A DNA stretch of 64,000 nt from Halopseudomonas litoralis (lineage in GTDB: Bacteria > Pseudomonadota > Gammaproteobacteria > Pseudomonadales > Pseudomonadaceae), in the NCBI RefSeq assembly GCF_900105005.1, contig NZ_LT629748.1, positions 2,728,001-2,792,000 on the forward strand. Reading direction: 5' to 3'. The stretch's first letter is position 1, and each line of letters starts with the position of its first letter. Below are positions 27,201-38,182 of the stretch, piece after piece. The notes below the pieces were generated by a model. The model was not told the DNA's origin. It ran no database searches and saw nothing but the letters and a program-made list of their open reading frames with translations. The translations under genes were made by a program, and so were the position numbers.

Positions 27201-28394
27201 TCAGACCGGCAGCACCCGGCAGAAGTACGACTTGATATAGCCGGTCTCGGGAATCGCCGGGTGCAACGGATGATCAGCGCCCTGGAAACCACGTTCGGCG
27301 ATGACCAGATGCCGATCCAGATGGCGACTGCCAGCCAGCAGAATATCGCGCAGGCTGTTTTCCGCCAGATGCATGGAGCAGGAGGCCGACACCAGAATGC
27401 CGTCCTTGTTGAGCAGACGCATGGCCTGCTCGTTCAGGCGACGGTAGGCATTCTCACCATTGCGGATATCCTTGCGCTTCTTGATGAAGGCAGGCGGATC
27501 GGCAATCACCACATCGAATTTCTCGCCTGAGCCTTTCAGTTCCCGCAAGGCTTCCATGACATCGCCTTCGACCACGGCCATTTTTTCGGCCACGCCGTTC
27601 AGTGATGCGTTGTGTTCAACCAGATCCAGTGCCGGCGCCGAGCTGTCCACGCACATCACTTCGCTGGCACCGAATACCGCAGCCTGCACACCCCAACCGC
27701 CAATATAGCTGTACAGATCAAGCACCCGCTTGCCCTTGACGTAGGGCGCCAGACGCGCGCGGTTCATGCGATGGTCATAGAACCAGCCGGTTTTCTGACC
27801 GGTGTGAACCGGTGCTTCGAAAGCCACACCATTCTCTTCCAGTGCCACCCGCTCCGGCACCTCACCGAAAGCCACTTCGATGTAGGAATCGAGCTTCTCC
27901 GCCTTGCGCGCAGCTCCATCGTTCTTGAACAGCACGCCCGCAGGCTTCAATACCTGGACCAGCGCCTCGATGATCTCGCCGCGCATCCGCTCCATACCCG
28001 GCGTGGTGATCTGCACCACCAGGTACTCACCGAAACGGTCAACCACCAGACCCGGCAACAGGTCGGACTCACCGTAAACCAGACGATAGAACGGCTTGTC
28101 GAACAATTTTTCCCGCAGGCTCAGGGCGATCTTGATGCGGTGCACCAGCAGCGACTTGTCCAGCGGGTGCGCGGCGTCACGGCTGTGCAGGCGAGCACAG
28201 ATCAGATTGTCCGGGCTGACGGTAGCCAGACCCAGCACCTTGCCGGAAGCAGTCTCAAGCTGGACTTCCTGGCCTGCCGCCAAAGCGGTGAGCGGGGTCT
28301 GGGCGATATCGACTTCGTTGCTGAATACCCACAGGTGGCCGCCCTTGATGCGACGATCACTGTTGGTCTTGAGGCGCAGGCTGGGCAGACTCAT
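27201..28394 (-). CDS. rlmI: 23S rRNA (cytosine1962-C5)-methyltransferase
   Basis: The 397-residue protein has an N-terminal PUA domain beginning LRLKTNSDRRIKGGHLWVFSNE (first part) and a C-terminal SAM methyltransferase with VLDLYSYIGGWGVQAA, VIADPPAF (motif IV) and SASCSMH carrying the catalytic Cys. These features are specific to RlmI/YccW. The ATG at 28394 follows CAGGAG at good distance; a GTG one codon earlier is also possible. Divergent from gcvR. Confidence 0.92.
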   Translation of the reverse strand: MSLPSLRLKTNSDRRIKGGHLWVFSNEVDIAQTPLTALAAGQEVQLETASGKVLGLATVSPDNLICARLHSRDAAHPLDKSLLVHRIKIALSLREKLFDKPFYRLVYGESDLLPGLVVDRFGEYLVVQITTPGMERMRGEIIEALVQVLKPAGVLFKNDGAARKAEKLDSYIEVAFGEVPERVALEENGVAFEAPVHTGQKTGWFYDHRMNRARLAPYVKGKRVLDLYSYIGGWGVQAAVFGASEVMCVDSSAPALDLVEHNASLNGVAEKMAVVEGDVMEALRELKGSGEKFDVVIADPPAFIKKRKDIRNGENAYRRLNEQAMRLLNKDGILVSASCSMHLAENSLRDILLAGSRHLDRHLVIAERGFQGADHPLHPAIPETGYIKSYFCRVLPV

Positions 28395-28529
28395 CACGAA
28401 CTCCTGAATATTGCTGGCTGGAACATTCCGCCGGTGCGGCAGTATACAGACGCCATAGCATCCAGTCTCCGACTACACTAAGCAATCCGGCCCCGATCAT
28501 CTGACAATAACAAACCTAGGAGCGTGCCC

Positions 28530-29048
28530 ATGACCATCCCGCTGATTCTCACCGTGATTTCCGCTGACAAGCCCGGCCTCGTGGAAAGCCTGGCTCAGAC
28601 CATCAATCGGCACGGCGGTAACTGGCTGGATAGCCGCATGGCGCGGATGGCCGGACAGTTCGCCGGCATCCTGCGGGTTGACGTGCCCACCACCGAGGTC
28701 GAGGCGCTGCGCACCGAACTGGAAAATATGAGCAGCAGCGGCATCAATATACAACTGGCAGTCAGCGGGCAGGTCGAGGAGCCCCAGCTGGCTACCCTGA
28801 TGCTCAGTCTGGTGGGCAATGATCGCCCGGGCATAGTGCATGAGGTGTCCGCCGTGCTGGCACGCCACGGGGTGAACGTCGAGCTGCTGGAAACCAGCTG
28901 CGAACCGGCGCCGATGAGCGCCGACCTGCTGTTTCGCGCCACGGCCCGGCTGGGTCTGCTACCTCAGACCGATGCCGACGCGCTGCAGGCTGACCTGGAG
29001 AACCTGGCCGATGACTTGATGGTTGAGCTGCGCGGCGCCGAGAGCTGA
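28530..29048 (+). CDS. gcvR: Glycine cleavage system transcriptional regulator-like, two ACT domains
   Basis: The 172-residue protein is made of two tandem ACT domains: residues about 1-80 (ISADKPGLVESLAQTINRHGG) and about 90-170 (VGNDRPGIVHEVSAVLARHG). This is the structure of GcvR, which in E. coli binds glycine and antagonises the activator GcvA. The gcvTHP genes lie 2 kb away but no gcvA is visible here. CTAGGAG precedes the ATG at 28530 by seven bases; a GTG two codons earlier is possible. Confidence 0.85.
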   Translation: MTIPLILTVISADKPGLVESLAQTINRHGGNWLDSRMARMAGQFAGILRVDVPTTEVEALRTELENMSSSGINIQLAVSGQVEEPQLATLMLSLVGNDRPGIVHEVSAVLARHGVNVELLETSCEPAPMSADLLFRATARLGLLPQTDADALQADLENLADDLMVELRGAES

Positions 29049-29052
29049 GCCG

Positions 29053-30675
29053 TTACAGCAGAAATACCGTGGCCAGACCGAGGAAGGACGAGAAGCCAAC
29101 CACATCGGTCACCGCCATCAGCACCATGCTCCCGGCCAATGCCGGATCGATGCCGAAGCGGCGCAGGATCAGCGGGATCAACAGCCCGGCCAGTACGGCA
29201 CAGACCAGATTGATGAGGATCGCCAGGCCAATTACCCAACCGATTCCCAGGCTACCGAACCAGAGAAAAGCCACGACGGCAACCAGCACCGCCCATAACA
29301 AACCATTGAGCGTGCCTATGCCCAGCTCCTTGACCAGCAGCACCTTGAGATTACCCGTGTCCACCTGGCCCAGGGCCAGGCCACGAATCACCAGCGTCAG
29401 CGTCTGGCTGCCGGCGATCCCGCCCATGCTGGCGACGACCGGCATCAGTACCGCCAATGCCACTATCTGCTCCAGTGCTCCCTGAAACTGGCCAATCACC
29501 GAGGCGGCCAGAAAAGCGGTGATCAGATTGCAGCCCAACCAGACGGAACGGCGTCGGGTGCTGGTCAGCACCGGGGCGAACATGTCCGCCTCGTCATCCA
29601 GACCGGCCATGCCCATGATCGCCCGCTCGGAATCCTCACGGATGCTGTCCATCACGTCATCCACGGTGATGCGCCCGAGCAGGATACCGTCCGGACTGGT
29701 CACTGCCGCCGACAGCATGTCCAGATCCTCGAACTGGCGCTGCACCTCCTGACTGCTCATCAGTACATCCAATGCCTTGAAGTCGCCATCCATCACATCA
29801 CTGACCAGACCATCCGCCGGACTGGTGACCAACCGGCTCAGCCGCAGCACGCCCAGGTAACGATTCTCTCGATCAACCACCATCAGCTTGTCCGTGTGGT
29901 CGGGCAGATCTTCCAGCAAGCGCAGGTAACGCAATATCGAGCTGACCCGGACGTCAGCGCGCACCGAGATATGGTCGATGTTCATCAGACCACCGGCAGA
30001 CTCTTCCGGATAGGACAGCATGTCCGCCAGCTGCTGACGTGTTTTCACATCCATCGACAGCAGCAGCTGCCGGCCCGGGCCGAACGGCAGCGCCTGAATC
30101 AGATCCACCAGGTCATCGAGATCGAGCTGATGGGCGGCGTCCAGCAGTTCGGAGTCGGACATCTCCAGCGCCAGGCTGGCGCGTACTTCCTCGCGCAGGT
30201 GCACCAGAATCTGCCCTGCTCGGGCACTGTCCAACCTCGACCAGATGCTGCTGCGCTCGGCGGGCGGCAGTGCTTCAAGCAGGCCGGCGGCCTGCGACGG
30301 GTGCAGTTTGCCGAGGATCTTCAGTGCTCGTTTGAACCGGCCGGCTTCCAGGGCCTCGCGAACCTGGGTGATGGGGCTGACGTCCTCATCATCTTCCGCT
30401 TCTGGCTCCAGCGTATCCGGATGGTCATCGCTGTTGGTCAGCAGGCGCTCGGCCAGTGCCGGGTCCAGCTCCGTCAGAATGCCCTGTTCTTCTTCATCGC
30501 CAATCTGGTTCCACACCAGCTGCTGCTGTTCAGGATCCAGCTGGTTCAGCAGCTCGACAACCTCAGTCGCGGTCAGCTCACGCAGAATACGCCGCACGCG
30601 CTTGAACTTGCCCTTGGCCAGCGAATCGACAACGGATTCCCGGGTTTCGGTAACGGACAGGGCTTCTTCACTCAT
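29053..30675 (-). CDS. mgtE: Magnesium transporter MgtE, long form
   Basis: The 540-residue protein is longer than the usual ~450. A first N-domain-like helical repeat (about 15-75) is followed by an acidic linker (AEDDEDVS) and a second, standard MgtE N domain (about 95-200), then two CBS domains (about 200-330) and five membrane helices. The pore region includes PVVASMGGIAGSQTLTLV. It forms a Mg2+-gated Mg2+ channel. The stop is four bases from the gcvR stop (convergent). Confidence 0.92.
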   Translation of the reverse strand: MSEEALSVTETRESVVDSLAKGKFKRVRRILRELTATEVVELLNQLDPEQQQLVWNQIGDEEEQGILTELDPALAERLLTNSDDHPDTLEPEAEDDEDVSPITQVREALEAGRFKRALKILGKLHPSQAAGLLEALPPAERSSIWSRLDSARAGQILVHLREEVRASLALEMSDSELLDAAHQLDLDDLVDLIQALPFGPGRQLLLSMDVKTRQQLADMLSYPEESAGGLMNIDHISVRADVRVSSILRYLRLLEDLPDHTDKLMVVDRENRYLGVLRLSRLVTSPADGLVSDVMDGDFKALDVLMSSQEVQRQFEDLDMLSAAVTSPDGILLGRITVDDVMDSIREDSERAIMGMAGLDDEADMFAPVLTSTRRRSVWLGCNLITAFLAASVIGQFQGALEQIVALAVLMPVVASMGGIAGSQTLTLVIRGLALGQVDTGNLKVLLVKELGIGTLNGLLWAVLVAVVAFLWFGSLGIGWVIGLAILINLVCAVLAGLLIPLILRRFGIDPALAGSMVLMAVTDVVGFSSFLGLATVFLL

Positions 30676-30735
30676 GGCATGCTTCCATCAGGCGGTGACT
30701 TGGTTGACGCACGGCGGGGCCCTAAAATACCACAG

Positions 30736-30775
30736 GGGGCCGATCCGGTTATGACAAACGCTCCGGATTGGCCCC
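30736..30775 (-). terminator. Candidate terminator after gcvP
   Basis: GGGGCC-GA-TCCGG and CCGGA-TT-GGCCCC (outer ends 30736 and 30775) form a stem of about 13 positions with one weak pair. It lies 16 bases past the gcvP stop. On the minus strand it is followed by TGTGGTATTTTAG, not a clean T tract, so the call is moderate. It also lies upstream of mgtE. Confidence 0.4.
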
Positions 30776-30790
30776 TCCATTCACTGGCCG

Positions 30791-33685
30791 TCAGCTTTGA
30801 TCTTCGGCCCAGTCTTCCAACGGCGGACAGGCACAGAAAAGATTGCGGTCACCATAGACATTGTCGATGCGGTTCACCGCGGGCCAGAATTTGTTGGCCG
30901 CCACCCAACCAAGCGGGAACACCGCCTGCTCCCGGGAATAATCACGCTGCCAATCACCGGTGATATCAGCCAGGGTATGGGGCGCATTGTGCAGCGGATT
31001 GTCTTCTGCGCCCCACTGCCCTTGCTCCACCCGGGCGATCTCACTGCGGATGGTCAGCATGGCATCGATGAAGCGGTCCAGTTCCGCCTTGGACTCGCTT
31101 TCGGTCGGCTCGATCATCAGCGTACCCGGCACCGGAAAGGACATGGTCGGCGCGTGAAAGCCGAAGTCCATCAGCCGCTTGGCGATATCTTCTTCAGTGA
31201 TGCCCGACGCCGCCTTGAGTGGCCGTATGTCGATGATGCACTCATGTGCAACCCGGCCGTTACGCCCACTGTAGAGCACCGGATAGGCTTCGCCGAGACG
31301 CTGGGCGATATAATTGGCGTTCAGGATTGCCACCTCGGTGGCCTGGCGCAGACCGCTGGCGCCCATCAGCGCAATATAGGTCCAGCTGATCGGCAGAATG
31401 CTGGCGCTGCCCCAGGGTGCAGCGCTGACCGCGTCGTTTTCCGGATTCGGGCCATCCAATGGCACCACCATGTGATTGGCGACATAGGGCGCCAGATGCG
31501 CTTTCACGCCAATCGGCCCCATACCCGGACCACCACCGCCGTGGGGTATGCAGAAAGTCTTGTGCAGGTTCATGTGCGAGACATCCGCACCGAAGTCCGC
31601 CGGCCGTGCCAGCCCGACCAGGGCGTTGAGGTTGGCGCCATCCATGTACACCTGCCCGCCGTGCTGATGCACGATATCGCAGATATTCCGCACGCCCTCT
31701 TCATAGACACCGTGGGTCGAGGGGTAGGTGATCATCAGACAGGACAGGTCATCGGCATGGGCGGCCGCCTTGCTGCGCAGGTCATCGACATTGACGTTAC
31801 CCTGCTCATCACAGGCTATCAGCACCACACGCATGCCGGCCATCATTGCCGAGGCCGGGTTGGTACCATGCGCGGAGGTCGGAATCAGGCAGACATTGCG
31901 ATGCTGGTTACCGGCCTCCTCATGAAACTTGCGAATCGCCAACAAGCCAGCGTACTCGCCCTGGGCGCCGGAGTTGGGCTGCATGCTGATGGCATCGAAA
32001 CCGGTGATCGCCCGCAACATGGCTTCCAACTCGTCGATCATCACCCGATAGCCTTCGGCCTGGGCCAGAGGCGCGAACGGATGCATGCGGGCAAACTCCG
32101 GCCAGGTAATCGGAATCATCTCGCTGGTGGCGTTCAGCTTCATGGTGCAGGAGCCCAGCGGGATCATCGCGTGGTTCAACGCCAGGTCCTTGTTTTCCAG
32201 CGATTTTATATAGCGCAGCATGTCGGTTTCCGAGTGATGCCGGTTGAATACCGGATGGGTCAGAAATGCCGACTGGCGCTGCAGTTGCGCCGGAATAGCG
32301 CTATCGCCGTCACGCACCGCCTGATCCAGCTCTGCCAGATCCTGCTGCTGCGCCGTACCAGTGAAGCAGCTCAACAAAGTGGCCACGGTCGCCGCTGTGG
32401 TGGTTTCATCCAGACTGATACCCAGGTGATCGGCATCGATCAGTCGTAGATTGATACCTTCGCTGCGCGCGCGGCCAACGATGGCGCCAGCCTGGCCCGG
32501 GACATTCAGCGTCAGGGTATCGAAGTAGTGCTGATTACTGCGCACAATGCCGCAACGCTCCAGCCCCGCCGCGAGTATGGCGGTCAGCCGATGAACCCGC
32601 TGCGCAATGGTCTTCAGCCCTTCGGGCCCATGATAGACCGCGTAGAAGCTGGCGATATTGGCCAGCAGCACCTGCGCGGTGCAGATATTGGAATTGGCCT
32701 TTTCCCGGCGGATATGTTGTTCACGGGTCTGCAGCGCCATACGCAGGGCGCGATTGCCGCGGGTGTCCACCGATACGCCGATGATGCGGCCCGGCATGGC
32801 TCTCTTGTAGGCATCCCGCGTGGCAAAGAAGGCCGCGTGTGGCCCGCCGTACCCCATGGGTACACCGAAACGCTGGGAAGAACCGAATACCACATCTGCG
32901 CCCAGTTCACCCGGCGGGGTAAGCAGCACCAGACTCAGCGGGTCTACCGCGACACAGGCCAGACCTTGCTGCGCCTGCACCTGCTGGATCAGCGGCTGCA
33001 GCTCACGGATCTCGCCCCAGGTGGTGGTGTACTGGAACACCGCGCCGAATACCTGATGCTGCGCCAGCACATCGACGGAACCCACCAGCAACTCGAAACC
33101 GAAGGCCTCGGCGCGGGTGCGCACCACCGAGATGGTCTGCGGATGGCAGTCCTCGTCGATGAAAAAGGTATTACTCTTGCTCTTGGCTACTCGCCGCGCC
33201 AGTGTCATGGCTTCCGCGGCTGCGGTGGCCTCATCCAGCAGAGAGGCATTGGCCAGCTCCATGCCGGTCAGATCCAGGGTCATCTGCTGGAAATTCAGCA
33301 GCGCCTCCAGACGGCCCTGGGAAATCTCCGGCTGGTAGGGCGTATAAGCCGTGTACCAACCGGGATTCTCCAGCACGTTGCGCAGAATCACCGTTGGTGT
33401 GAGCGTGTCGTGATAGCCCATACCGATGCATGAGGTGAAGATGCGGTTGCGACCGGCAACCGATTTCAGGTAATCCAGCACCTGCGCCTCGCTGCGCGGC
33501 TCGCTCAATGCCAGCTCACCGGGCAGGCGAATGCTTTGCGGCACGGTCTGTCCGATCAGTTCTTCGAGCGAGGCCACCCCCAGCGCATCCAGCATGCTCT
33601 GCTGCTCGTCAGCGTCTGGACCGATATGCCGCCTGATAAAGGCATCCTGCTGCTCCAGCTCGCTGAGACTTGGGGTATGGCTCAT
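30791..33685 (-). CDS. gcvP: Glycine dehydrogenase (decarboxylating), P protein
   Basis: This single-chain P protein of 964 residues fuses the P1 and P2 halves. The PLP lysine is in [17 protein letters not shown] (about residue 710) and the glycine-rich [10 protein letters not shown] follows. It decarboxylates glycine and passes aminomethyl to the lipoyl arm of GcvH. The ATG at 33685 has GAGAAGG eight bases upstream; a GTG three codons earlier lacks spacing. It is the last gene of the gcvT-gcvH-gcvP cluster. Confidence 0.96.
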   Translation of the reverse strand: MSHTPSLSELEQQDAFIRRHIGPDADEQQSMLDALGVASLEELIGQTVPQSIRLPGELALSEPRSEAQVLDYLKSVAGRNRIFTSCIGMGYHDTLTPTVILRNVLENPGWYTAYTPYQPEISQGRLEALLNFQQMTLDLTGMELANASLLDEATAAAEAMTLARRVAKSKSNTFFIDEDCHPQTISVVRTRAEAFGFELLVGSVDVLAQHQVFGAVFQYTTTWGEIRELQPLIQQVQAQQGLACVAVDPLSLVLLTPPGELGADVVFGSSQRFGVPMGYGGPHAAFFATRDAYKRAMPGRIIGVSVDTRGNRALRMALQTREQHIRREKANSNICTAQVLLANIASFYAVYHGPEGLKTIAQRVHRLTAILAAGLERCGIVRSNQHYFDTLTLNVPGQAGAIVGRARSEGINLRLIDADHLGISLDETTTAATVATLLSCFTGTAQQQDLAELDQAVRDGDSAIPAQLQRQSAFLTHPVFNRHHSETDMLRYIKSLENKDLALNHAMIPLGSCTMKLNATSEMIPITWPEFARMHPFAPLAQAEGYRVMIDELEAMLRAITGFDAISMQPNSGAQGEYAGLLAIRKFHEEAGNQHRNVCLIPTSAHGTNPASAMMAGMRVVLIACDEQGNVNVDDLRSKAAAHADDLSCLMITYPSTHGVYEEGVRNICDIVHQHGGQVYMDGANLNALVGLARPADFGADVSHMNLHKTFCIPHGGGGPGMGPIGVKAHLAPYVANHMVVPLDGPNPENDAVSAAPWGSASILPISWTYIALMGASGLRQATEVAILNANYIAQRLGEAYPVLYSGRNGRVAHECIIDIRPLKAASGITEEDIAKRLMDFGFHAPTMSFPVPGTLMIEPTESESKAELDRFIDAMLTIRSEIARVEQGQWGAEDNPLHNAPHTLADITGDWQRDYSREQAVFPLGWVAANKFWPAVNRIDNVYGDRNLFCACPPLEDWAEDQS

Positions 33686-33778
33686 ACGTTTCACCTTCTC
33701 TGTCTGGAAACCGCTGAAGACGACCGCACTTGGCCATGCCGCGCCTTTCAGGCTCCGCTGTTTCCGTTTATTGGAGTC

Positions 33779-34159
33779 TCAAAGACTTGCCTGGTAACCC
33801 TCGGCATCCAGCAACTGGTCCAGCTCGCCGGCATCGGTGGGCTGGATCTTGAACAGCCAGGCTGCTCCATAGGGATCGTTATTGAGCAGTTCCGGCGCAT
33901 CGACAAGCGCTTCATTGGCCGCCAGCACCTCACCGCTCACCGGAGCGTAGATGTCCGATGCCGCCTTGACCGACTCGACCACCGCGCACTCTTCACCGGC
34001 GCGAACCTGACGGCCGACTTCCGGCAGTTCAACGAAGACCACATCGCCCAGTGCGTCCTGGGCATGATTGGTAATGCCCACGGTGACAGTGCCATCGGCT
34101 TCCTGACGGGTCCATTCGTGGCTGCTGGCGTAGCGCAATTCGCTGGGGGTATCACTCAT
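33779..34159 (-). CDS. gcvH: Glycine cleavage system H protein
   Basis: The 126-residue lipoyl carrier has the lipoylation lysine in [19 protein letters not shown] (about residue 64), preceded by YASSHEWTR and [12 protein letters not shown]. It shuttles aminomethyl between P, T and L proteins. The ATG at 34159 has GAGGAAA at good spacing; the longer open frame upstream is not family-like. It lies between gcvT and gcvP, all on the minus strand. Confidence 0.96.
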   Translation of the reverse strand: MSDTPSELRYASSHEWTRQEADGTVTVGITNHAQDALGDVVFVELPEVGRQVRAGEECAVVESVKAASDIYAPVSGEVLAANEALVDAPELLNNDPYGAAWLFKIQPTDAGELDQLLDAEGYQASL

Positions 34160-34236
34160 TTCAATTTCCTCAGTAGAGAAGCATTCCGTTGAACACCACC
34201 GCACGCTGAGCGCGGGTGGCGTTCAGACTCATCAAA

Positions 34237-35322
34237 TCATTCGAATATTTTCTTGCCGTTACGCACGAAGCCGGGGCGAATCACCTGCACCTCGCGCCGC
34301 TTGCCGCGAATCTCGACACTGGCGGTTGTGCCGGTGGCAGCCGGCACCCGGGCCAGCGCAATGGAGCAGCCAAGCGTGGGAGAAAAGCTGCCACTGGTGA
34401 TTTCGCCTTCGCCGATACCATCCACCATCACTTTCTGATGACCGCGCAATACCGCTCGCTCATTCAACACCAGGCCTACCTGCCTGGGTTGATCACCCGC
34501 CTGACGCTGTGCTTCCAACGCCTGGCGGCCAATGAAATCACGACCCTGCGGCTCCCAGGCAATGGTCCAGCCCATGTTGCCGGCCAGCGGAGAAGTCTGC
34601 TCGTCAATGTCGGAACCGTACAGGTTCAATCCTGCCTCCAACCGCAGCGTGTCCCGGGCGCCGAGGCCGCAAGGTGTGCAACCGGCCTCGCTGAGTGTCT
34701 GCCAGAAAGCGCTCGCCTCCTCGACTGGCAGCATGATTTCCAGGCCATCCTCGCCGGTGTAACCGGTACGGGCGATGAACCAGGTGCCTTCCGGCTGCCC
34801 CTCGAAGGGTTTGAGAATGGAAATCAGCGCTGCACGACTCTCGCTGACCGTACTGGCGCACAGCTCCCGGGCGCGCGGGCCCTGAATGGCAATCATGGCC
34901 AGCTCGTCGCGCTCGGTGATGGTAACGGAGAAGTTGTCGGCCTGCTGCTGCATCCAGGCCAGGTCCTTGCTGCGGGTGCCGGCATTGAGCACCAGACGGT
35001 AGCCTTCTTCGGTGCGGTAGACGATCAGGTCGTCGAGAATACCGCCTTCGGAGTTGAGCATGGCCGTGTACAGCGCCTTGCCGATCTCGCTCAGCCGCGC
35101 CACGTCGTTGGCCAGCAGATATTGCAGCCAGACCTTGGCGTCGGCGCCGGTCACATCCACCACGGCCATGTGCGACACGTCGAACATGCCCACATCCCGA
35201 CGTACCTGATGGTGTTCCTCGATCTGGGAGCCGTAGTGCAGCGGCATGTCCCAGCCTCCGAAGTCGACCATCTTGGCGCCAGCGGCAAGGTGGCTGTCAT
35301 AGAGCGGTGTGCGCAAACCCAT
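34237..35322 (-). CDS. gcvT: Glycine cleavage system T protein (aminomethyltransferase)
   Basis: This 361-residue tetrahydrofolate-dependent enzyme begins [27 protein letters not shown], as in GcvT (shown here only in part of its conserved N-terminus), with [12 protein letters not shown] in the folate-binding region and [14 protein letters not shown] later. It forms methylene-tetrahydrofolate and ammonia. The ATG at 35322 has AAGGA six bases upstream; the ATG two codons earlier has no spacer. No glycine riboswitch was found in the 90 bases upstream. Confidence 0.95.
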   Translation of the reverse strand: MGLRTPLYDSHLAAGAKMVDFGGWDMPLHYGSQIEEHHQVRRDVGMFDVSHMAVVDVTGADAKVWLQYLLANDVARLSEIGKALYTAMLNSEGGILDDLIVYRTEEGYRLVLNAGTRSKDLAWMQQQADNFSVTITERDELAMIAIQGPRARELCASTVSESRAALISILKPFEGQPEGTWFIARTGYTGEDGLEIMLPVEEASAFWQTLSEAGCTPCGLGARDTLRLEAGLNLYGSDIDEQTSPLAGNMGWTIAWEPQGRDFIGRQALEAQRQAGDQPRQVGLVLNERAVLRGHQKVMVDGIGEGEITSGSFSPTLGCSIALARVPAATGTTASVEIRGKRREVQVIRPGFVRNGKKIFE

Positions 35323-35413
35323 GGGCATTCCTTGTTGTAATCAGGTCAGTGCCTGATTGTAGTCTCAAAGCTGAGGCTTTTGCAGTCTTTGCCGACGTCG
35401 CCGATCGGACCAC

Positions 35414-37051
35414 TCAACGACGACCGGACCGCCTGATCAATACGATAACCGGCAACAGTCCGACCAGCACCAGGGTCAGGGCGGGTAGCGATGCGCGGGT
35501 CCAGTCGCCCTCACTGGTCAATGAATGAATGCGTACCGCCAGGGTATCCCAGCCGAACGGCCGCATCAGCAGCGTAGCGGGCATTTCCTTGAGCACATCA
35601 ACGAATACCAGCAGCGCTGCACTGAGGATGCCCGGCAGCAGCAGCGGTACATAGATGCGCCAGAACACCACCCAACCAGGTTGCCCCAGACTCTGTGCTG
35701 CTTCCGGCAAGGACGGCCGAATCCTGGCCAGCGAGGTATCCAGCGGCCCATAGGCCACCGCCATGAAACGAATCAGATAGGCCAGCAACAGGGCGAACAG
35801 ACTGCCGAGCAGAATGGGCGCCGGGTTGGCAGCTCCGAACCAGCCTTGCAGCGGCACAACCAGATTGTTATCCAGGTAACTGAAGAAGAACATGATGCCC
35901 ACCGCCAGCACCGAGCCGGGCAAGGCATAGCCGAGGTTGGCCAGGGCGACGGTACTGCGTACCCGTCGGATCGGCTGCAGCCGCCGCGCCAGCACCAGCA
36001 GAATCGCCACGCTGACGGTCAGCGCCGCAGCGATGCCGCCGAGCATCAGAGTGTTGCGGATCAATGACCAATAGCGGCTGTCCAGATCGGCGATACCGCT
36101 GCTCAACAGCCAGTACAGCAACTGGCCCACCGGGATGACGAAGGCAATCGCCAGTATCAGCACACAGTAACCGGTGGCTAACCAGCCCAGCGGCCCTTTC
36201 AGACGATAGAGTGCATCCTTGCGTGGCTTGTCGTTGGCCGGAAAACGCTTGCTGCGGCCCTGCGCATGGCGCTCGGCGAACAGCGCAAGAAAAACGAACA
36301 GCAGCAACAGGCTGGCCAGCTGAGTGGCACTCTGCAGACTGAAGAAGCCGTACCAGGTCTTGTAGATGGCGGTGGTGAAGGTGTCGTAGTTGAACACCGA
36401 TACCGCACCGAAATCGGCCAGGGTTTCCATGATCGCCAGGGCGGTGCCGGCACTGATCGCCGGGCGCGCCATGGGTATGGCCACCCGCCAGAAACCCTGC
36501 CAGGGCGTCTGCCCGAGAATCCGCGAGGCTTCCATCAAGCCGCGTCCCTGGGCCAGAAAGGCGCTGCGCGCGAGCATGTAGACGTAAGGGTAGAACACCA
36601 GCACCAGCGTCAGTATCACCCCACCGGTGGAGCGGATCGGCGGCAGGCGGAAATCATTGCCGAACCAGTCACGCAACAGCGATTGCAGTGGCCCGGCAAA
36701 ATCCAGCAGACCGACCATGACAAAAGCCAGGACATAGGCGGGCACGGCAAACGGCAACATCAATGCCCAGTCCAGCCAGCGCCGACCGGGGAATTCGCAA
36801 AGACTGGTAAGCCAGGCCAGGCTCACCCCGAGCAGGATAACACCTGCGCCCACACCGAAAATCAAGATCAGCGTGTTACCGATCAGCTGCCCCAGTTGGG
36901 TCTGCAGCAGGTGGCTCCAGATCTGATGATCTATGTCCTGCCAACTGAACAGCAGGACCAGCAACGGCATGAGCACCAGGCCGGCGGCAACGTAGGCAAC
37001 CAACTGCCAGCGCACTTTGTGGGCGATGGATTGAAGGGGCACTGACAACAT
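35414..37051 (-). CDS. fbpB: Iron(III) ABC transporter permease (FbpB/SfuB type)
   Basis: The product is a fused permease of about 545 residues with two homologous halves, each carrying the inner-membrane EAA-type loop: MEASRILGQTPWQGFWRVAI in the first half and PEAAQSLGQPGWVVFWRIYV in the second. About 12 membrane helices are seen. It works with the FbpA binding protein upstream. No ATPase gene lies next to it, so FbpC must be encoded elsewhere. Start is uncertain: ATG 37051, or GTG 37042, which has the better AGGA spacing. Confidence 0.88.
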   Translation of the reverse strand: MLSVPLQSIAHKVRWQLVAYVAAGLVLMPLLVLLFSWQDIDHQIWSHLLQTQLGQLIGNTLILIFGVGAGVILLGVSLAWLTSLCEFPGRRWLDWALMLPFAVPAYVLAFVMVGLLDFAGPLQSLLRDWFGNDFRLPPIRSTGGVILTLVLVFYPYVYMLARSAFLAQGRGLMEASRILGQTPWQGFWRVAIPMARPAISAGTALAIMETLADFGAVSVFNYDTFTTAIYKTWYGFFSLQSATQLASLLLLFVFLALFAERHAQGRSKRFPANDKPRKDALYRLKGPLGWLATGYCVLILAIAFVIPVGQLLYWLLSSGIADLDSRYWSLIRNTLMLGGIAAALTVSVAILLVLARRLQPIRRVRSTVALANLGYALPGSVLAVGIMFFFSYLDNNLVVPLQGWFGAANPAPILLGSLFALLLAYLIRFMAVAYGPLDTSLARIRPSLPEAAQSLGQPGWVVFWRIYVPLLLPGILSAALLVFVDVLKEMPATLLMRPFGWDTLAVRIHSLTSEGDWTRASLPALTLVLVGLLPVIVLIRRSGRR

Positions 37052-37068
37052 CCTGTAGTTATAAACGA

Positions 37069-37097
37069 GCACGCCCGCCAGAAAACGGCGGGCGTGC
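37069..37097 (-). terminator. Attenuator-like hairpin between fbpA and fbpB
   Basis: GCACGCCCGCC (37069-37079) and GGCGGGCGTGC (37087-37097) form an 11-base perfect stem with a 7-base loop. It lies between the fbpA stop and the fbpB start. The tail on the minus strand, TCGTTTATAAC, is only moderately T-rich. A partial stop here would make more binding protein than permease, as is common in ABC importer operons. Confidence 0.6.
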
Positions 37098-37145
37098 AGT
37101 ATATAAGCAAAAGCGGCCGCCGGGTTTATCCCTGCGGCATTCTGG

Positions 37146-38147
37146 TCAGTTCCAGCCCAGGCGATCCATCAGCATGATGGCTTCTGGCTGACGCCGACCG
37201 GCCACTTCGATATTGACGTTGTCTGCCTTGAAGTCACCCCAGGCTGCCACTTCATCGGAGGGCTCCAGTGACGCGTTGGCGGGGAATTCCATGTTCACGT
37301 CGGCAAATACGCGCTGCGCCTCCTCGGTGGTCATCCACTCGAGCAGCTTGAGCGCTTCCTCGGGCTGCTTGGCGTGCTTGGTCACACCGGCACCGGAGAT
37401 GTTGACGTGTACTCCACGGTCTTCCTGGTTCGGCCAGAACAGTTTGGCCTTGACGTCCGGCTCGGCCTTGTGCAGACGACCGAAGTAGTAGGAGTTGACG
37501 ATACCCACATCACACTGGCCGGCGTCGATGGCCTTCAGCAACGCGGTGTCATCGGAGAACACTGGCGTAGCCAGGTTGGCCAGCCAGCCGGTGATCACCT
37601 CAGAGGTCTTCTCTTCACCGATGGACTCGAGCATGGTGGCGACCAGCGACTGGTTGTAGACCTTCTTCGCCGTACGCAGGCACACGCGGCCTTTCCAGCT
37701 GTCATCGGCCAGTGCTTCGTAGGTACTCAGCTCGTCCGGATTGACCCGCTCGGTAGAGTAGGCAATGGTCCGTGCGCGCAGCGACAGACCGGTCCACATG
37801 TCATTACTCGAACGCAGGTGCGCCGGGATGTTCTGCTCGATGGTGTCGGACTCCATCGCGCGGAACAGGCCCTGTTCCTCTGCCTGCCACAGGTTGCCGG
37901 CGTCCACTGTCATGAACATGTCGGCGGGGGTGTTGGCACCTTCGGCACGCAAGCGCGCCATCAAGGGGGCCTCGCGGTCGGTGATGAAGTTGATCTCGAT
38001 GCCGGTCTTTTCAGTGTACATATCGAAAACCGGCTTGATCAGATGATCCTGACGGGAGGAGTAGACCACCAGTTCCTTGGCCTGCGCGACGCTGGTGAAA
38101 GCGGTGGCGGCCAGGGTCAGGGCAACGAGATTACGGGTAAAGGACAT
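37146..38147 (-). CDS. fbpA: Periplasmic iron(III)-binding protein (FbpA/FutA type)
   Basis: The 333-residue protein has a signal peptide (about 1-23, ending TSVAQA). The mature protein begins [18 protein letters not shown], with a His near the N-terminus and the double tyrosine in [10 protein letters not shown], ligands of ferric iron in this family. It captures Fe3+ in the periplasm for FbpB. A Fur box lies 36 bases before the start, so iron repression is expected. Downstream is a hairpin, then fbpB. Confidence 0.93.
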   Translation of the reverse strand: MSFTRNLVALTLAATAFTSVAQAKELVVYSSRQDHLIKPVFDMYTEKTGIEINFITDREAPLMARLRAEGANTPADMFMTVDAGNLWQAEEQGLFRAMESDTIEQNIPAHLRSSNDMWTGLSLRARTIAYSTERVNPDELSTYEALADDSWKGRVCLRTAKKVYNQSLVATMLESIGEEKTSEVITGWLANLATPVFSDDTALLKAIDAGQCDVGIVNSYYFGRLHKAEPDVKAKLFWPNQEDRGVHVNISGAGVTKHAKQPEEALKLLEWMTTEEAQRVFADVNMEFPANASLEPSDEVAAWGDFKADNVNIEVAGRRQPEAIMLMDRLGWN

Positions 38148-38182
38148 CGGATAGCCTCGGGTTCGAGAAAGCGAACCCAGAT

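Noticed and set aside
30797..32449. 550-codon plus-strand frame opposite gcvP
   Set aside because: Mirror of a GC-rich gene; amino acid composition is that of a shadow frame, and gcvP is intact with all motifs.
34216..35340. 374-codon plus-strand frame opposite gcvT
   Set aside because: Antisense shadow of a conserved gene, no independent signals.
35323..35413. Glycine riboswitch upstream of gcvT
   Set aside because: Only 91 bases are available and the conserved riboswitch core segments are not present; only a 7-base hairpin (35339-35358) is seen.
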